From JAZPYZ01 sp045544455 (GTDB lineage Bacteria; Bacillota; Clostridia; Oscillospirales; Acutalibacteraceae): a DNA stretch of 64,000 bases. Below, one piece after another: positions 35,295 through 45,300 of the stretch; the first letter of the stretch is position 1; each line of letters starts with the position of its first letter. Below the pieces are notes generated by a model. It made no database searches, was not told where the DNA came from, and saw only the letters and a list, made by a program, of their open reading frames with translations. A program made the translations under genes and the position numbers. The DNA lies in assembly GCA_045544455.1 (NCBI GenBank), contig JAZPYZ010000008.1:1-64000 (forward strand), given 5' to 3'.

Positions 35295-36320
35295 ATGGAC
35301 ATGGATTATGAAAACCGGTTGGTTTCGACGGAATATTTACCGGAAGACGATGGGGATAACCCTCTTCGACCGCGATCGTTGAGCGAATATATCGGTCAGC
35401 AAAAAGTAAAAGAAAACCTGTCGGTATTTATCGATGCGGCCAAACAACGGCACGAAGCATTGGATCATGTGTTGTTGTATGGACCGCCCGGATTGGGGAA
35501 AACCACGTTGGCGGCGATCATCGCTAACGAGCTGGGCGTCAATTTCCGTATCACCTCGGGCCCGGCGCTGGAACGGCCGGGTGATTTGGCGGCGTTGTTG
35601 ACCAATATGGATCCCGGTGACGTGTTGTTTATCGATGAGATTCACCGATTGCCTCGCACGGTAGAAGAAATTTTATATCCGGCGATGGAGGACTTTGCCA
35701 TCGATATCATCAACGGCAAAGGACAAGGGGCAGCGTCAATTCATCTGCCGCTTCCGAAATTCACCTTGATCGGCGCCACCACACGCGCCGGACAACTGTC
35801 GGCACCGCTTCGTGACCGATTTGGCGTGGTGCTGCGGTTGGAAATGTACTCGCCGGAAGAATTGGGGCAGATCGTGTGCCGCAGTGCGCGGATTTTGGAC
35901 ATGGCCTGTGATGAAGATGGGGCGCACGAAATTGCCACCCGTTCACGGGGTACACCGCGTATTGCTAACCGGCTACTCAAACGGGTACGTGATTTTGCGC
36001 AGGTGATGAACGACGGTGTGATCAATCGACAAACCGCCGGTTCGGCGTTGGATCGTATGGAAGTCGACGCATTAGGGCTCGATATGGTGGATCGTCGTAT
36101 GCTACAAGCGATGATTCGTCACTATAACGGGGGACCGGTTGGGCTTGAAACGTTGGCGGCGGTGATTGGCGAAGAAGCGGTCACCATTGAAGACGTATAT
36201 GAACCGTATCTTATGCAGATAGGGTTTATCAACCGCACACCGCGCGGTCGCGTGGTGCTGCCGGCAGCATATGAACATCTTGGCATTGAACCGAATACAA
36301 ACGGACAAATAACATTTTAA
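35295..36320 (+). CDS. ruvB: RuvB, Holliday junction branch-migration ATPase
   Basis: The 341-residue AAA+ motor has Walker [10 protein letters not shown] (about residues 62-70), Walker [28 protein letters not shown], and a C-terminal winged helix ([10 protein letters not shown]). With RuvA it drives branch migration before RuvC cleavage. The aaaggaggg site is strong. glmM follows 18 nt later and is probably co-transcribed. Confidence 0.97.
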   Translation: MDMDYENRLVSTEYLPEDDGDNPLRPRSLSEYIGQQKVKENLSVFIDAAKQRHEALDHVLLYGPPGLGKTTLAAIIANELGVNFRITSGPALERPGDLAALLTNMDPGDVLFIDEIHRLPRTVEEILYPAMEDFAIDIINGKGQGAASIHLPLPKFTLIGATTRAGQLSAPLRDRFGVVLRLEMYSPEELGQIVCRSARILDMACDEDGAHEIATRSRGTPRIANRLLKRVRDFAQVMNDGVINRQTAGSALDRMEVDALGLDMVDRRMLQAMIRHYNGGPVGLETLAAVIGEEAVTIEDVYEPYLMQIGFINRTPRGRVVLPAAYEHLGIEPNTNGQITF

Positions 36321-36338
36321 AGAAAGAGGTTAAGAATT

Positions 36339-37688
36339 ATGGGTAGATTGTTTGGAACTGATGGTGTACGTGGCGTTGCCAACACGGAACTGACCTGCGA
36401 ATTGGCGTTTTCGATCGGCCGTGCGGCCGCGTTTGTATTGTTGAAAGAATCCGGTAACAGCCCGCGAGTGTTGATCGGTAAAGATACGCGTGCTTCCGGT
36501 GACATGCTGGAATCGGCTTTGGCTGCCGGCCTTTGCTCGGTAGGTGCCAACGTAGAACTGTTGGGTGTTGTTCCCACACCGGCGGTGGCGTATCTCGTTG
36601 GTAAATATAACGCCGATGCCGGTATCATGGTATCGGCGTCGCACAACCCGTGCGAATACAACGGCATTAAGATTTTTAACGGACAAGGTTACAAATTGTC
36701 CGATGCTCTGGAAGAGGAGATTGAAGCAATTATTTTGGATAACGCCGAAGAATTGCCGACTCCGACGCACGGTGCGCTCGGTCGCGTATCCACGCGTGAA
36801 ACGGCCGCGGCCGACTATGTGGATCATCTGCTTACGGCGGTGGACGGTGATCTGAAAGGTATGAAGATCGCGGTTGACTGCGCTAACGGTTCGGCCAGCA
36901 CCACGGCGCGCAGTTTGTTTGAAGCGCTTAATGCGGATTGCGTTATTTTGAACGAAAAACCGGATGGTGTAAACATCAACGATAAATGCGGTTCGACTCA
37001 TCTTGAAATGTTAGCGGCGGCTGTGAAAGAAAACGGTTGTTGCGCCGGTGTGGCGTTTGACGGAGATGCCGACCGTTGCTTGGCAGTCGATGAGAACGGC
37101 AATGAGATCGACGGTGACCAAATGATTGCGGCACTGGCGATCGATATGAAAGAAAAAGGCAAACTTCCCGGCGATACGGCGGTGGTGACGGTGATGTCGA
37201 ACCTCGGCTTTATTCGTTGCTGCGAAAGCCATGGTATTACACCGGAGACCACGAAGGTTGGTGACCGGTACGTGTTGGAAAAAATGCTCGCAGACGGGTT
37301 TGTCATCGGCGGCGAACAATCCGGCCATATTATTTTGTCGGACTACGCCACCACTGGTGACGGTCAGTTGTCGGCTATTAAATTGTTGCGCTTGTGTGCG
37401 GAGAAAAAAGCGAATCTGTCGCAGGTGTGTAACGTTATGACCAAGTTCCCGCAAATGCTGGTCAACCTGCGTGTGACGCCGGAGAAAAAAGCGGCGTATT
37501 TGGCAGATCAAGAATTAGCCGCCCGTATTCAGGCGGTGCATGAATCCCTTGGCAGAAGCGGCCGCGTGTTGGTGCGCGTTTCGGGTACCGAACCGCTGAT
37601 TCGTGTGATGGTCGAAGGGGAAAACCAAGAACAAATCGAAGCGACGGTCAAGGTGTTGGTGGACGATATCAACGCTACCCTCGGCTGA
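36339..37688 (+). CDS. glmM: Phosphoglucosamine mutase
   Basis: The 449-residue enzyme converts glucosamine-6-phosphate to glucosamine-1-phosphate for UDP-GlcNAc and peptidoglycan synthesis. The phospho-serine is Ser101 in SASHNP. The metal loop is DGDADR, the sugar loop GGEQSGH, and the phosphate loop RVSGTEPLIRVM. It begins FGTDGVRG, as expected. It lacks any extra domain, in contrast to the HTH-fused paralogue at 52346. Confidence 0.96.
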   Translation: MGRLFGTDGVRGVANTELTCELAFSIGRAAAFVLLKESGNSPRVLIGKDTRASGDMLESALAAGLCSVGANVELLGVVPTPAVAYLVGKYNADAGIMVSASHNPCEYNGIKIFNGQGYKLSDALEEEIEAIILDNAEELPTPTHGALGRVSTRETAAADYVDHLLTAVDGDLKGMKIAVDCANGSASTTARSLFEALNADCVILNEKPDGVNINDKCGSTHLEMLAAAVKENGCCAGVAFDGDADRCLAVDENGNEIDGDQMIAALAIDMKEKGKLPGDTAVVTVMSNLGFIRCCESHGITPETTKVGDRYVLEKMLADGFVIGGEQSGHIILSDYATTGDGQLSAIKLLRLCAEKKANLSQVCNVMTKFPQMLVNLRVTPEKKAAYLADQELAARIQAVHESLGRSGRVLVRVSGTEPLIRVMVEGENQEQIEATVKVLVDDINATLG

Positions 37689-37711
37689 TTTTCGGAAAGA
37701 GAGAGAACACT

Positions 37712-38581
37712 ATGCGCACAGCGAATCGCTGGAAAGATTATGAATTGATCGACGCGTCGGACGGCGAACGCCTGGAACGGTGGGGCGATATCATCTTGAT
37801 TCGCCCCGATCCGCAGGTGATTTGGCATACGCCGCGCACCCATCCGCTTTGGAAACAAGCCCATGCCCGTTATTTTCGTTCGAACAGCGGCGGTGGGCAT
37901 TGGGAAACCTATCGGGATATTCCGGATGTGTGGCAGATCGGATACGATGATCTGAAATTCCGGTTGAAACCGATGGGCTTTAAGCATACCGGTTTGTTCC
38001 CGGAACAAGCGGTTAACTGGGACTGGATGCAGGATATGATCCGTAACGCCGGCCGTCCGATTCGGGTGTTGAACCTGTTCGGGTATACCGGTGCGGCATC
38101 GCTGGCATGCAGTGCGGCCGGTGCTCATGTGACGCACGTCGATGCGTCTAAAGGTATGGTGCTGTGGGGCAAAGAGAACGCGGTCGAGTCCGGGTTAGCT
38201 GATCGTCCTATCCGCTGGTTGGTGGACGATTGCGGCAAGTTCGTACAACGCGAACAACGGCGCGGCAATCATTACGACGCCATTTTGATGGATCCGCCGT
38301 CTTACGGACGGGGACCGGGTGGCGAAGTGTGGAAACTGGAAGAGCAGATCGATTCGTTGATTCAAATGTGTGCGGCTTTATTGTCGGATGAACCGTTGTT
38401 CTTTTTGGTTAACTCGTATACCACGGGGTTATCTCCGTCGGTAATGCAATATATGCTCGGCACTAAATTGTTGCCGATTTACGGCGGTTCGGTATCGGCG
38501 GACGAAATCGGATTGCCGGTTACCCAAACGGGACTGACACTTCCGTGTGGCGCCACGGCAATTTTCAAGGCAAAAGACTGA
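37712..38581 (+). CDS. Class I SAM-dependent methyltransferase (RlmI/RlmK-like fold)
   Basis: The 289-residue protein has SAM motif VLNLFGYTGAASLACSAAG (about residues 115-135), acidic HVDASKGMV, and the catalytic-type ILMDPPSYGRG. These match the family of 23S rRNA m5C methyltransferases (RlmI-like) but the N-terminal PUA domain is missing. An RNA target is likely, and the exact base is unknown. The gene follows glmM by 23 nt. Confidence 0.85.
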   Translation: MRTANRWKDYELIDASDGERLERWGDIILIRPDPQVIWHTPRTHPLWKQAHARYFRSNSGGGHWETYRDIPDVWQIGYDDLKFRLKPMGFKHTGLFPEQAVNWDWMQDMIRNAGRPIRVLNLFGYTGAASLACSAAGAHVTHVDASKGMVLWGKENAVESGLADRPIRWLVDDCGKFVQREQRRGNHYDAILMDPPSYGRGPGGEVWKLEEQIDSLIQMCAALLSDEPLFFLVNSYTTGLSPSVMQYMLGTKLLPIYGGSVSADEIGLPVTQTGLTLPCGATAIFKAKD

Positions 38582-38598
38582 AAGGAATGGCATAACTC

Positions 38599-39453
38599 AT
38601 GGATATGTTGCGGGCGGAGAAACTTCGCTTTCAATATGAATACACAGACGAACCGCCGGTCATAGTACTGCGCGGTATCGATCTGTCTATCCGTAAAGGC
38701 GAGTTTGTGGTGATACTAGGCCATAACGGAAGCGGAAAATCCACGCTGGCAAAACAGATGAATGGGATGTTGTTGCCGACCGGTGGCAGGATGTTGGTGG
38801 AAAACATGCCGACCGATGACGAAACCAACGAGTTTGAAATTCGTCGTCGTGTTGGGTTGGTTTTGCAAAATCCGGATAACCAACTGGTTTCCACAATTGT
38901 GGAAGAAGACGTTGCGTTCGGTCCCGAAAACTTAGGGGTGGAACCGACCGAGATTCGCCGTCGTGTGGACGATGCGCTTAAAACGGTGGGAATGTACGAA
39001 TATCGTCATCATGCACCGGATAAACTCTCCGGCGGTCAAAAGCAACGGGTGGCAATCGCCGGTATTTTGGCGATGTTGCCGGATTGTTTGGTGCTGGATG
39101 AACCCACGGCTATGTTGGATCCGCAAGGGCGGCGTGAAGTGTTGGAAACTGTGCATCGTCTTAACCGTGAACGCGGTATGACGGTGGTACTGATCACCCA
39201 CTATATGGAAGAAGCGGTTGATGCGGATCGTGTAGTGGTTGTGGATGACGGAAAGATACTGATGGAAGGTTCGCCGCGTGAGATCTTTCACGAAGTGGAT
39301 GCTTTGCGCCGTGTGCGGCTGGATGTGCCGCAATCAACCGAGTTGTGTTATGAATTGCGTAAAGCCGGCGTTTCGCTACCGGAGGACGTGCTGACTGTGG
39401 AAGAATGTGTACAGGCGCTGTGGACATTGTGGGAGGATACGAAATGCCGATAA
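38599..39453 (+). CDS. ecfA1: EcfA1, ATPase of an energy-coupling factor transporter
   Basis: The 284-residue ABC ATPase has Walker [10 protein letters not shown] (about residues 39-47), Q-loop QNPDNQ, signature [12 protein letters not shown], Walker [13 protein letters not shown] and a switch His in LITHYM. With EcfA2 and EcfT it forms the shared module that powers vitamin or metal S-components. No S-component gene lies in this window. It overlaps ecfA2 by 10 nt. Confidence 0.95.
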   Translation: MDMLRAEKLRFQYEYTDEPPVIVLRGIDLSIRKGEFVVILGHNGSGKSTLAKQMNGMLLPTGGRMLVENMPTDDETNEFEIRRRVGLVLQNPDNQLVSTIVEEDVAFGPENLGVEPTEIRRRVDDALKTVGMYEYRHHAPDKLSGGQKQRVAIAGILAMLPDCLVLDEPTAMLDPQGRREVLETVHRLNRERGMTVVLITHYMEEAVDADRVVVVDDGKILMEGSPREIFHEVDALRRVRLDVPQSTELCYELRKAGVSLPEDVLTVEECVQALWTLWEDTKCR

Positions 39454-40310
39454 TGGAACTGCAAGGGGTTTCGTATATCTATTCCGAAAAAACTCCTTTT
39501 GAAAAACAAGCGATCCACGACGTGGATCTTTCGATAGAAGCCGGTGATTTTATCGGCGTTATCGGTCATACCGGATCGGGCAAATCGACCTTGGTTCAAC
39601 ATCTCAACGGGTTGATTCAACCCACCCACGGAAAGGTGCTGTTCCATGGGGAAAACGTGTGGGAACAACCCAAAGCGCAACTGCGGGATTTGAGATTCCG
39701 CGTAGGGATGGTGTTCCAGTATCCGGAACACCAATTGTTCGAAACCACCGTGCGCGAAGATATTGCGTTCGGTCCGAAAAACATGGGATTGTCCGAATCT
39801 GAAATTCGGGAACGGGTATACCAAGCGGCTGACAGTGTGGGATTGCGCGAAGAATTGCTTCATAAATCGCCCTTTGAACTATCCGGCGGTGAAAAACGCC
39901 GCGCCGCAATAGCCGGTGTTATCGCGATGCAACCTGAAATTTTGGTGTTGGACGAACCGACGGCCGGTTTGGATCCGCGTGGACGTGATGCGATCTTGTC
40001 GTTGATTTCGCAGTATCATCAAACCCATAACACCACGGTGGTGTTGGTGTCACACAGCATGGAAGATATTGCACGCGTTGCTAAAAAAGTACTGGTGATG
40101 GATCACGGGCGCAAAGTGGCGTTTGATTCGACCGAACAGGTGTTTTCTCAATCGGACCTGTTGCAAGAAATTGGATTATCGGTACCGGCGGTCACGCAGA
40201 TTGCAACACAATTGCGTGAAAAGGGGCTGGATATCGGTTCGGTATATACGGTGGAACAGGCGCTTGAACGGTTGGTTCCCTTGCTGAAAGGGGGCGAACG
40301 ACATGCTTAA
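39444..40310 (+). CDS. ecfA2: EcfA2, ATPase of an energy-coupling factor transporter
   Basis: The 288-residue paralogue of EcfA1 has Walker [11 protein letters not shown]-loop QYPEHQLFE, signature [13 protein letters not shown] and Walker [14 protein letters not shown]. The ATG at 39444 lies inside the end of ecfA1 and follows a ggagg box with 7-nt spacing. A start 13 codons upstream is rejected. It overlaps ecfT by 8 nt. Confidence 0.95.
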   Translation: MPIMELQGVSYIYSEKTPFEKQAIHDVDLSIEAGDFIGVIGHTGSGKSTLVQHLNGLIQPTHGKVLFHGENVWEQPKAQLRDLRFRVGMVFQYPEHQLFETTVREDIAFGPKNMGLSESEIRERVYQAADSVGLREELLHKSPFELSGGEKRRAAIAGVIAMQPEILVLDEPTAGLDPRGRDAILSLISQYHQTHNTTVVLVSHSMEDIARVAKKVLVMDHGRKVAFDSTEQVFSQSDLLQEIGLSVPAVTQIATQLREKGLDIGSVYTVEQALERLVPLLKGGERHA

Positions 40311-41121
40311 CGGCGGTGTGACGCTCGGTCAGTATTTTCCGGGCAAATCGTTGCTTCATCGTATGGATCCCCGTGTGAAACTGTTGTTGACGCTCGCGTT
40401 TATCGTAATGGTGTTTCTGCCGCAAAACTGGTTTGGTTTAGCGGTTGCTGTTCTCTTTTTGGTGATGAGTGCGGCTGTCTCGCGGTTACCGGTTCGCTTG
40501 CTTTGGCGCAGTATAAAGCCGATTTTACCGTTGATTTTGTTTACGTCGCTCATAAACATTTTCTATTTACAAGATGGCGCGACGTTGGTGAAATGGTGGA
40601 TTATCCATATCACCGCAGATGGGGTAGCAACAGCGGTTTTTATCGCGATTCGCATTGTTTGCTTGATCATGGGTACATCGCTGCTTACCTATACCACGTC
40701 ACCGACCGCATTGACCGATGCGTTGGAACGGATTTTATATCCGTTGACGTTTTTGCACATCAAAGTGCATACATTAGCCATGATGATGACGATTGCTCTA
40801 CGGTTTGTTCCGACGTTGATGGATGAAACCGATAAAATCATGTCGGCTCAAAAAGCGCGAGGCGCCGATCTGGAGACCGGTAACTTGGTTCAACGTGTTA
40901 AGGCGTTGTTGCCGGTTTTGATTCCGTTATTTGTATCGTCGTTCCGTCACGCCATTGAACTGGCTACCGCGATGGAATGTCGTTGTTACCACGGCGGTGA
41001 TGGACGTACGCGTATGAAACAACTGCGTATTCATGGGTATGATTGGTTGTGTGTAGCGGTGTTGTGCGTGATGTTTGCCGGTATTGTGGTGTTGAATATT
41101 TGGATAAAACCGGTGATATAA
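40303..41121 (+). CDS. ecfT: EcfT, transmembrane coupling subunit
   Basis: The 272-residue membrane protein has about five helices, the N-terminal SLLHRMDPRVKLL motif and the coupling helices with ARGADLETG and CRCYHGGDGRTRMK. These ARG and CRC sites contact the two ATPases. It completes the ECF module and precedes truA by 17 nt, as in many Firmicutes. Confidence 0.94.
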   Translation: MLNGGVTLGQYFPGKSLLHRMDPRVKLLLTLAFIVMVFLPQNWFGLAVAVLFLVMSAAVSRLPVRLLWRSIKPILPLILFTSLINIFYLQDGATLVKWWIIHITADGVATAVFIAIRIVCLIMGTSLLTYTTSPTALTDALERILYPLTFLHIKVHTLAMMMTIALRFVPTLMDETDKIMSAQKARGADLETGNLVQRVKALLPVLIPLFVSSFRHAIELATAMECRCYHGGDGRTRMKQLRIHGYDWLCVAVLCVMFAGIVVLNIWIKPVI

Positions 41122-41138
41122 GCCGGAGGGAGGCCGTT

Positions 41139-41876
41139 ATGCAGCGATTGTTGCTGACATTACGATATGATGGGACCGCTTATCATGGATGGCAGGTGCA
41201 ACCAAACGGTACGACGGTACAAGAAGTGTTGCAAGATGCGATCGAAACGGTTACCGGTGTGCGTTCAGGCGTTATTGGATGCAGTCGTACCGATGCCGGC
41301 GTGCATGCGGATGGCTTTTGCTGTACATTTGATACCGAAAGCGTGTTATGCGGCGAACGTATGATAGGTGCTTTAAATGCCAATTTGCCGAATGATATCG
41401 CGGTATATCGCTGTGTAGAAGTGGCTGCCGATTTTCATCCTCGGTATCAATCAAACGGGAAACGGTATGTGTATCGCGTGTGGAATGCATCGTATCGAAA
41501 CCCGTTTTGGGAACGGTATGCGGTGCATCAACGGCGTCGGTTGGATGAACAACTGTTAAACCAAGCTGCCCAGCGTTTTGTTGGCACACATGATTTTGCG
41601 GCGTTTTGTGCGGCCGGCAGTTCAGTAACCGATACAGTACGGACGGTAACTGATTTTCAGGTCGAACGGGACGGCGATATGGTCACCTTTTCGGTACGTG
41701 CCAATGGATTTTTGTATAACATGGTACGGATTATGGTAGGGACTTTGTTGGATATTGCTTCCGGTAAATTGACTCCGGATGCGATTACCCAAGCATTAGA
41801 AGACAAACAACGGCATTTAGCCGGTAGTACGGCACCGGCTAAAGCGCTTTGCCTGAAAGAGGTATATTACGATTAA
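41139..41876 (+). CDS. truA: tRNA pseudouridine synthase TruA
   Basis: The 245-residue enzyme forms pseudouridine at positions 38-40 of tRNAs. The catalytic Asp is in CSRTDAGVHADG (about residue 52). RYVYRVWNA and NGFLYNMVRIMVGTL are typical. The ATG at 41139 follows a ggaggga site, and an extension that overlaps ecfT is rejected. Confidence 0.96.
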   Translation: MQRLLLTLRYDGTAYHGWQVQPNGTTVQEVLQDAIETVTGVRSGVIGCSRTDAGVHADGFCCTFDTESVLCGERMIGALNANLPNDIAVYRCVEVAADFHPRYQSNGKRYVYRVWNASYRNPFWERYAVHQRRRLDEQLLNQAAQRFVGTHDFAAFCAAGSSVTDTVRTVTDFQVERDGDMVTFSVRANGFLYNMVRIMVGTLLDIASGKLTPDAITQALEDKQRHLAGSTAPAKALCLKEVYYD

Positions 41877-41905
41877 GTTACGCTTGGAGAAAGGAGATGA
41901 CGGAA

Positions 41906-43216
41906 ATGGCGGATCGAGAATCTTTTAAGGTGCGTCGTCGCAAAACGCGGCAGAAAACCGATACGCGCGCGAAGAAGAAAGCACAAGAAAAAGCGAATCT
42001 AGTAGATGCATCGTCACAAACGACCACCCGCACCAAACGGAAAAACACCCGCATGAAACGCACGGTGATTCGATTGGCGACGGTGGCGGTAGCGGTATTG
42101 TTGATTGTGGTCATTGCCGTTAATTGGAATAACCTTTCACCAACCAACATACAGGATTGGGTATCGGATATGTTTGCGTCGCAAGGGGACGGCTATCCGG
42201 TGGAGATGGATGGTAGTTCGGTAGCGGCGATGAAAGAAGTTAGCAATTCGTTGGCGGTATTGACTGACACCTCGCTCGTGATGATGAACCGTAACGGTGG
42301 GGAAAATTATCGTTGGTCGGTTAACTATTCCAAACCGTTGTTCCGTACGGCCGGCCGATATGTTTTGGTGGCCGAACTTGGTGGAACGCGCTATACGGTA
42401 TATTCGAGGTCTAAACAGGTGTTAAAGGTGACGGCGGACAATCTAACCGACGACGTCAATAAGACGGAAGTACTGGATGATGCGATTAAAAACCGCATTA
42501 TTTCAGCGGATATTCGTGATGACGGCATGGTTGCGTTGGTGACCGAGGCATCTCAAAGTCACACCACCGAAGTGCGGGTGTATTCGCTGAAAGGAAAGAA
42601 GATTTTTCAGTTAAAAAATGCTACCTTGATGGCGATGGACGTTGCGCTTTCGCCGGATCGGCAAACCTTGGCTATTGCCGGGGTGCAAACCGAAGATGGT
42701 TTGTTGCAATCGGTGGTGCGCATTTATGATTTTTCCAATGCCGAACTGTTGCATGAGCATATTTTGGATGACACGATGTTGTTTTCCGTATCGTATTTCT
42801 CGAGTGGAAACGTGTTTGCGCTTGGTGATACGGCTTGTGTGACCATAAATCCCGATAACGGTAAGGCGCAGGAACTGGATTTTAGTGATCGTGAACTGGT
42901 ATCTATGGAAATGGATGGTTCCAACGGTGTGTTGGCGTTACAAAACGTCGGACAGATGGATGGCGGCGAACTGGTGTTTTTATCGCCAAAAGGCGAGGTG
43001 CAAGCTACCCACGCTTTTACCGGAGAATTTCGTGATATGACGATGAAACGCAAAGAGGTGTACCTTTTGACGGCCGATCGATTGCACACTGTTACGGCGT
43101 CCGGTGGCATTAGCGATGGATTGGAAGTGCCGCAAGACAGTCGTATGATTGCTTCGCTCAATAGTCAAGTTATGGTCGTGGGACTGACACAACTGTCCGC
43201 CTATGTACCGGAATAA
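41906..43216 (+). CDS. DUF5711 family membrane-anchored protein
   Basis: The 436-residue protein has a highly basic cytoplasmic N-terminus (about residues 1-50), one membrane helix near residues 52-70, and a large extracytoplasmic domain of repeated beta-strand pattern. This resembles a WD/PQQ-like propeller (VLTDTSLVMMNRNGG, VALSPDRQTLAIAG). It matches DUF5711 by organisation, and the function is unknown. ATG 41906 has correct spacing to aaggag, whereas ATG 41897 is directly adjacent to it. Confidence 0.75.
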   Translation: MADRESFKVRRRKTRQKTDTRAKKKAQEKANLVDASSQTTTRTKRKNTRMKRTVIRLATVAVAVLLIVVIAVNWNNLSPTNIQDWVSDMFASQGDGYPVEMDGSSVAAMKEVSNSLAVLTDTSLVMMNRNGGENYRWSVNYSKPLFRTAGRYVLVAELGGTRYTVYSRSKQVLKVTADNLTDDVNKTEVLDDAIKNRIISADIRDDGMVALVTEASQSHTTEVRVYSLKGKKIFQLKNATLMAMDVALSPDRQTLAIAGVQTEDGLLQSVVRIYDFSNAELLHEHILDDTMLFSVSYFSSGNVFALGDTACVTINPDNGKAQELDFSDRELVSMEMDGSNGVLALQNVGQMDGGELVFLSPKGEVQATHAFTGEFRDMTMKRKEVYLLTADRLHTVTASGGISDGLEVPQDSRMIASLNSQVMVVGLTQLSAYVPE

Positions 43217-43231
43217 GGAAGGGTATTCACC

Positions 43232-43939
43232 ATGGAATTTTTGATTGATTTTCTGTGTGTGGCGGTGTTGATACTGTTCTGTATCGGACACCGTAAACAC
43301 ACGTTGTTTTCGGCCGGTACATCGGTGTTGTGTTATGCGCTGGCGTTTGCGATGGCGTTTTTGATTAGCGCACCGGTTGGTAACGTGATCAACAAACAGT
43401 TGGTGGCGCCGATCGTTCAAACCAATGTGGCGGACGATCTTGCCGATATGTGTTCGGCAGAACATAAAGATACGCCGGTAGAGACGTTGAAAGCCTTGCC
43501 GCTCAATCAGTTGTTTATCGATCAATCGTCTTCGATCGAGCAATTGGCTCGGCAGTATCAACAAAGTGTAAAATCGTTGTGGAACGCCTATAAACAAGGC
43601 GGAGAAAAGGCATTATTGAATACGTTGACCGACGATGCAGCCTATGCGATATCTCGTTCACTGGTATTGGCGGTGACGTTTGTGTTGTTGGCGTTGGTGC
43701 TTCGCTTGATTAGTAAACGGATCGAATCGAATTTGCCGCCGGTTGTTCAACGAAAAGGGTGGCACCGCGTGTTGGCTATGGGATGCGGTTTATTAGTAGG
43801 CGCGATATGGGTTGAAACGGTAGCGATTATTTTGTCGTGGGTTGTTCCATACGGTGCCGGTGCGGTTTTGTTCTTGGATAGTGAGGCGTGGCAACAATCA
43901 CTGGTACATCGATTTAGCCCGTTTCTAACGATCGTCTGA
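43232..43939 (+). CDS. CvpA family membrane protein 1
   Basis: The 235-residue protein has four membrane segments (about residues 3-20, 28-48, 145-165, 178-205) separated by a soluble region. It resembles the CvpA family, first named for colicin V production and since linked to envelope stress. It lies between DUF5711 and a second CvpA gene, so these three small envelope genes look like one unit. Confidence 0.75.
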   Translation: MEFLIDFLCVAVLILFCIGHRKHTLFSAGTSVLCYALAFAMAFLISAPVGNVINKQLVAPIVQTNVADDLADMCSAEHKDTPVETLKALPLNQLFIDQSSSIEQLARQYQQSVKSLWNAYKQGGEKALLNTLTDDAAYAISRSLVLAVTFVLLALVLRLISKRIESNLPPVVQRKGWHRVLAMGCGLLVGAIWVETVAIILSWVVPYGAGAVLFLDSEAWQQSLVHRFSPFLTIV

Positions 43940-43956
43940 AAAAGGAGAGATGCGGT

Positions 43957-44673
43957 ATGGTATATGCATTAGACGCTTCGGTTATACTGATTTTATTGAT
44001 ATGCGTGTTGTGGGGATACCGTCGCGGATTCGTTAAATCGGCCGTGCAAACGCTTGGATGCGTAGCGGCGATTGTGTTGGCGTTTGTCCTAAGCAGTGCT
44101 GTAGCGGAATGTGTGTTTGATCTGGTAATTGAAAAGCCGTTAAAAGAATATACCACCGAACAGGTGGTCGATACGGCCGGTGCCGCTATCGAGACACAAA
44201 TCGACCTGATTATGAAAGATTTGCCCGGTTGGACCAAGACGGTATTGGCTAAAACGGGATATGGTTCCACAGAAGATATTTTACAACAATGGAATCCGGA
44301 TTCGGCGGCTACTGCCTCGGATTTGGTGGACGATCTGATTCGACCGCCGGTAGTTGCGGTTATTCGATTGGTTGCTTTTCTGATTTTGTTCCTTGTTTTG
44401 ATGGTCGTCGTCTCGTTGCTTAGCAAAGTAGCCAGACGGATCTTCCGGTTACCCTTGCTTCGTCAACTTGATGGGACGCTTGGCCTTGTAACCGGTGCCA
44501 TTCAAGGCGTTTTGTGGGTGTTTGGGTTGGTTACCGTCCTGCAGTTGTATGTGTCGTTATCGACAGGGGACGGGGTTATCACACAAGACATGTTGCGCGA
44601 TACAACGTTGGTGCGAATCGTGATGGATTGGAATCCGGTAACATCAACGGTGCAATCGTTATGTATGGTTTAA
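43957..44673 (+). CDS. CvpA family membrane protein 2
   Basis: The 238-residue protein shares the CvpA layout: ILLICVLWGYRRGFVKSAVQT near the N-terminus, then hydrophobic helices and RLVAFLILFLVLMVVVS near residue 130. A tandem paralogue precedes it by 17 nt. The role is unknown. The start has an aaaggagag site. Confidence 0.8.
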   Translation: MVYALDASVILILLICVLWGYRRGFVKSAVQTLGCVAAIVLAFVLSSAVAECVFDLVIEKPLKEYTTEQVVDTAGAAIETQIDLIMKDLPGWTKTVLAKTGYGSTEDILQQWNPDSAATASDLVDDLIRPPVVAVIRLVAFLILFLVLMVVVSLLSKVARRIFRLPLLRQLDGTLGLVTGAIQGVLWVFGLVTVLQLYVSLSTGDGVITQDMLRDTTLVRIVMDWNPVTSTVQSLCMV

Positions 44674-44709
44674 TGCGGAAATTCAAATAGAAAGAACGGA
44701 AACAGGCAT

Positions 44710-45297
44710 ATGAAAGTATTAAACATCGAATGTAAAATGAACGTGCCCAACGCGTTGTCGCTGGTGCGGCTTTTGCTATTGCCGCTATTTGTGGTGCTGT
44801 TTTTACAAAGCGAACGACACCCCGAATTGCTCTATGCATCGTTTGGTGTGTTGGTCTTATCGGGTATTACCGATGCGCTCGACGGCATTATTGCGCGCCG
44901 ATTTAATCAGATTACGGCGTTTGGGAAACTACTCGATCCGTTAGCCGATAAGGTGACGCAGATGACGGTCGTGGTGTGCTTGGCGATTCGGTACACTCCG
45001 ATTATACCGTTGGCGGTCATTTGCTTGGTAAAAGAGATGCTGCAAGGTCTTGGTGGATTAATTCTGCTTCGTGGCGGTGTTAAACCGCAAGGCGCTCGCT
45101 GGTACGGTAAGGTATCGACGGTGGTGTTTTATGCCTCGATGGCAGCGATCTTGTTGTTCGATACCATGTCGCCGATTTTGCGCATGGTGTTGATCTTGCT
45201 GGTGGCAATATTAATGGTGTTTGCATTTGTTCGATATGCTATTGAATATTTGCGTATTCGGCGATACGGGGTCGAGGAAGAGGATATAAAGGAGTAA
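44710..45297 (+). CDS. pgsA: CDP-diacylglycerol-glycerol-3-phosphate phosphatidyltransferase-like protein
   Basis: The 195-residue CDP-alcohol phosphatidyltransferase has the diagnostic D-x2-DG-x2-AR-x8-G-x3-D-x3-D motif in DALDGIIARR and GKLLDPLADK (about residues 56-80). It is likely PgsA, the first committed step of phosphatidylglycerol synthesis at the membrane. Close relatives with other alcohol acceptors cannot be excluded. The Clp ATPase gene follows after 3 nt. Confidence 0.88.
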   Translation: MKVLNIECKMNVPNALSLVRLLLLPLFVVLFLQSERHPELLYASFGVLVLSGITDALDGIIARRFNQITAFGKLLDPLADKVTQMTVVVCLAIRYTPIIPLAVICLVKEMLQGLGGLILLRGGVKPQGARWYGKVSTVVFYASMAAILLFDTMSPILRMVLILLVAILMVFAFVRYAIEYLRIRRYGVEEEDIKE

Positions 45298-45300
45298 AGC

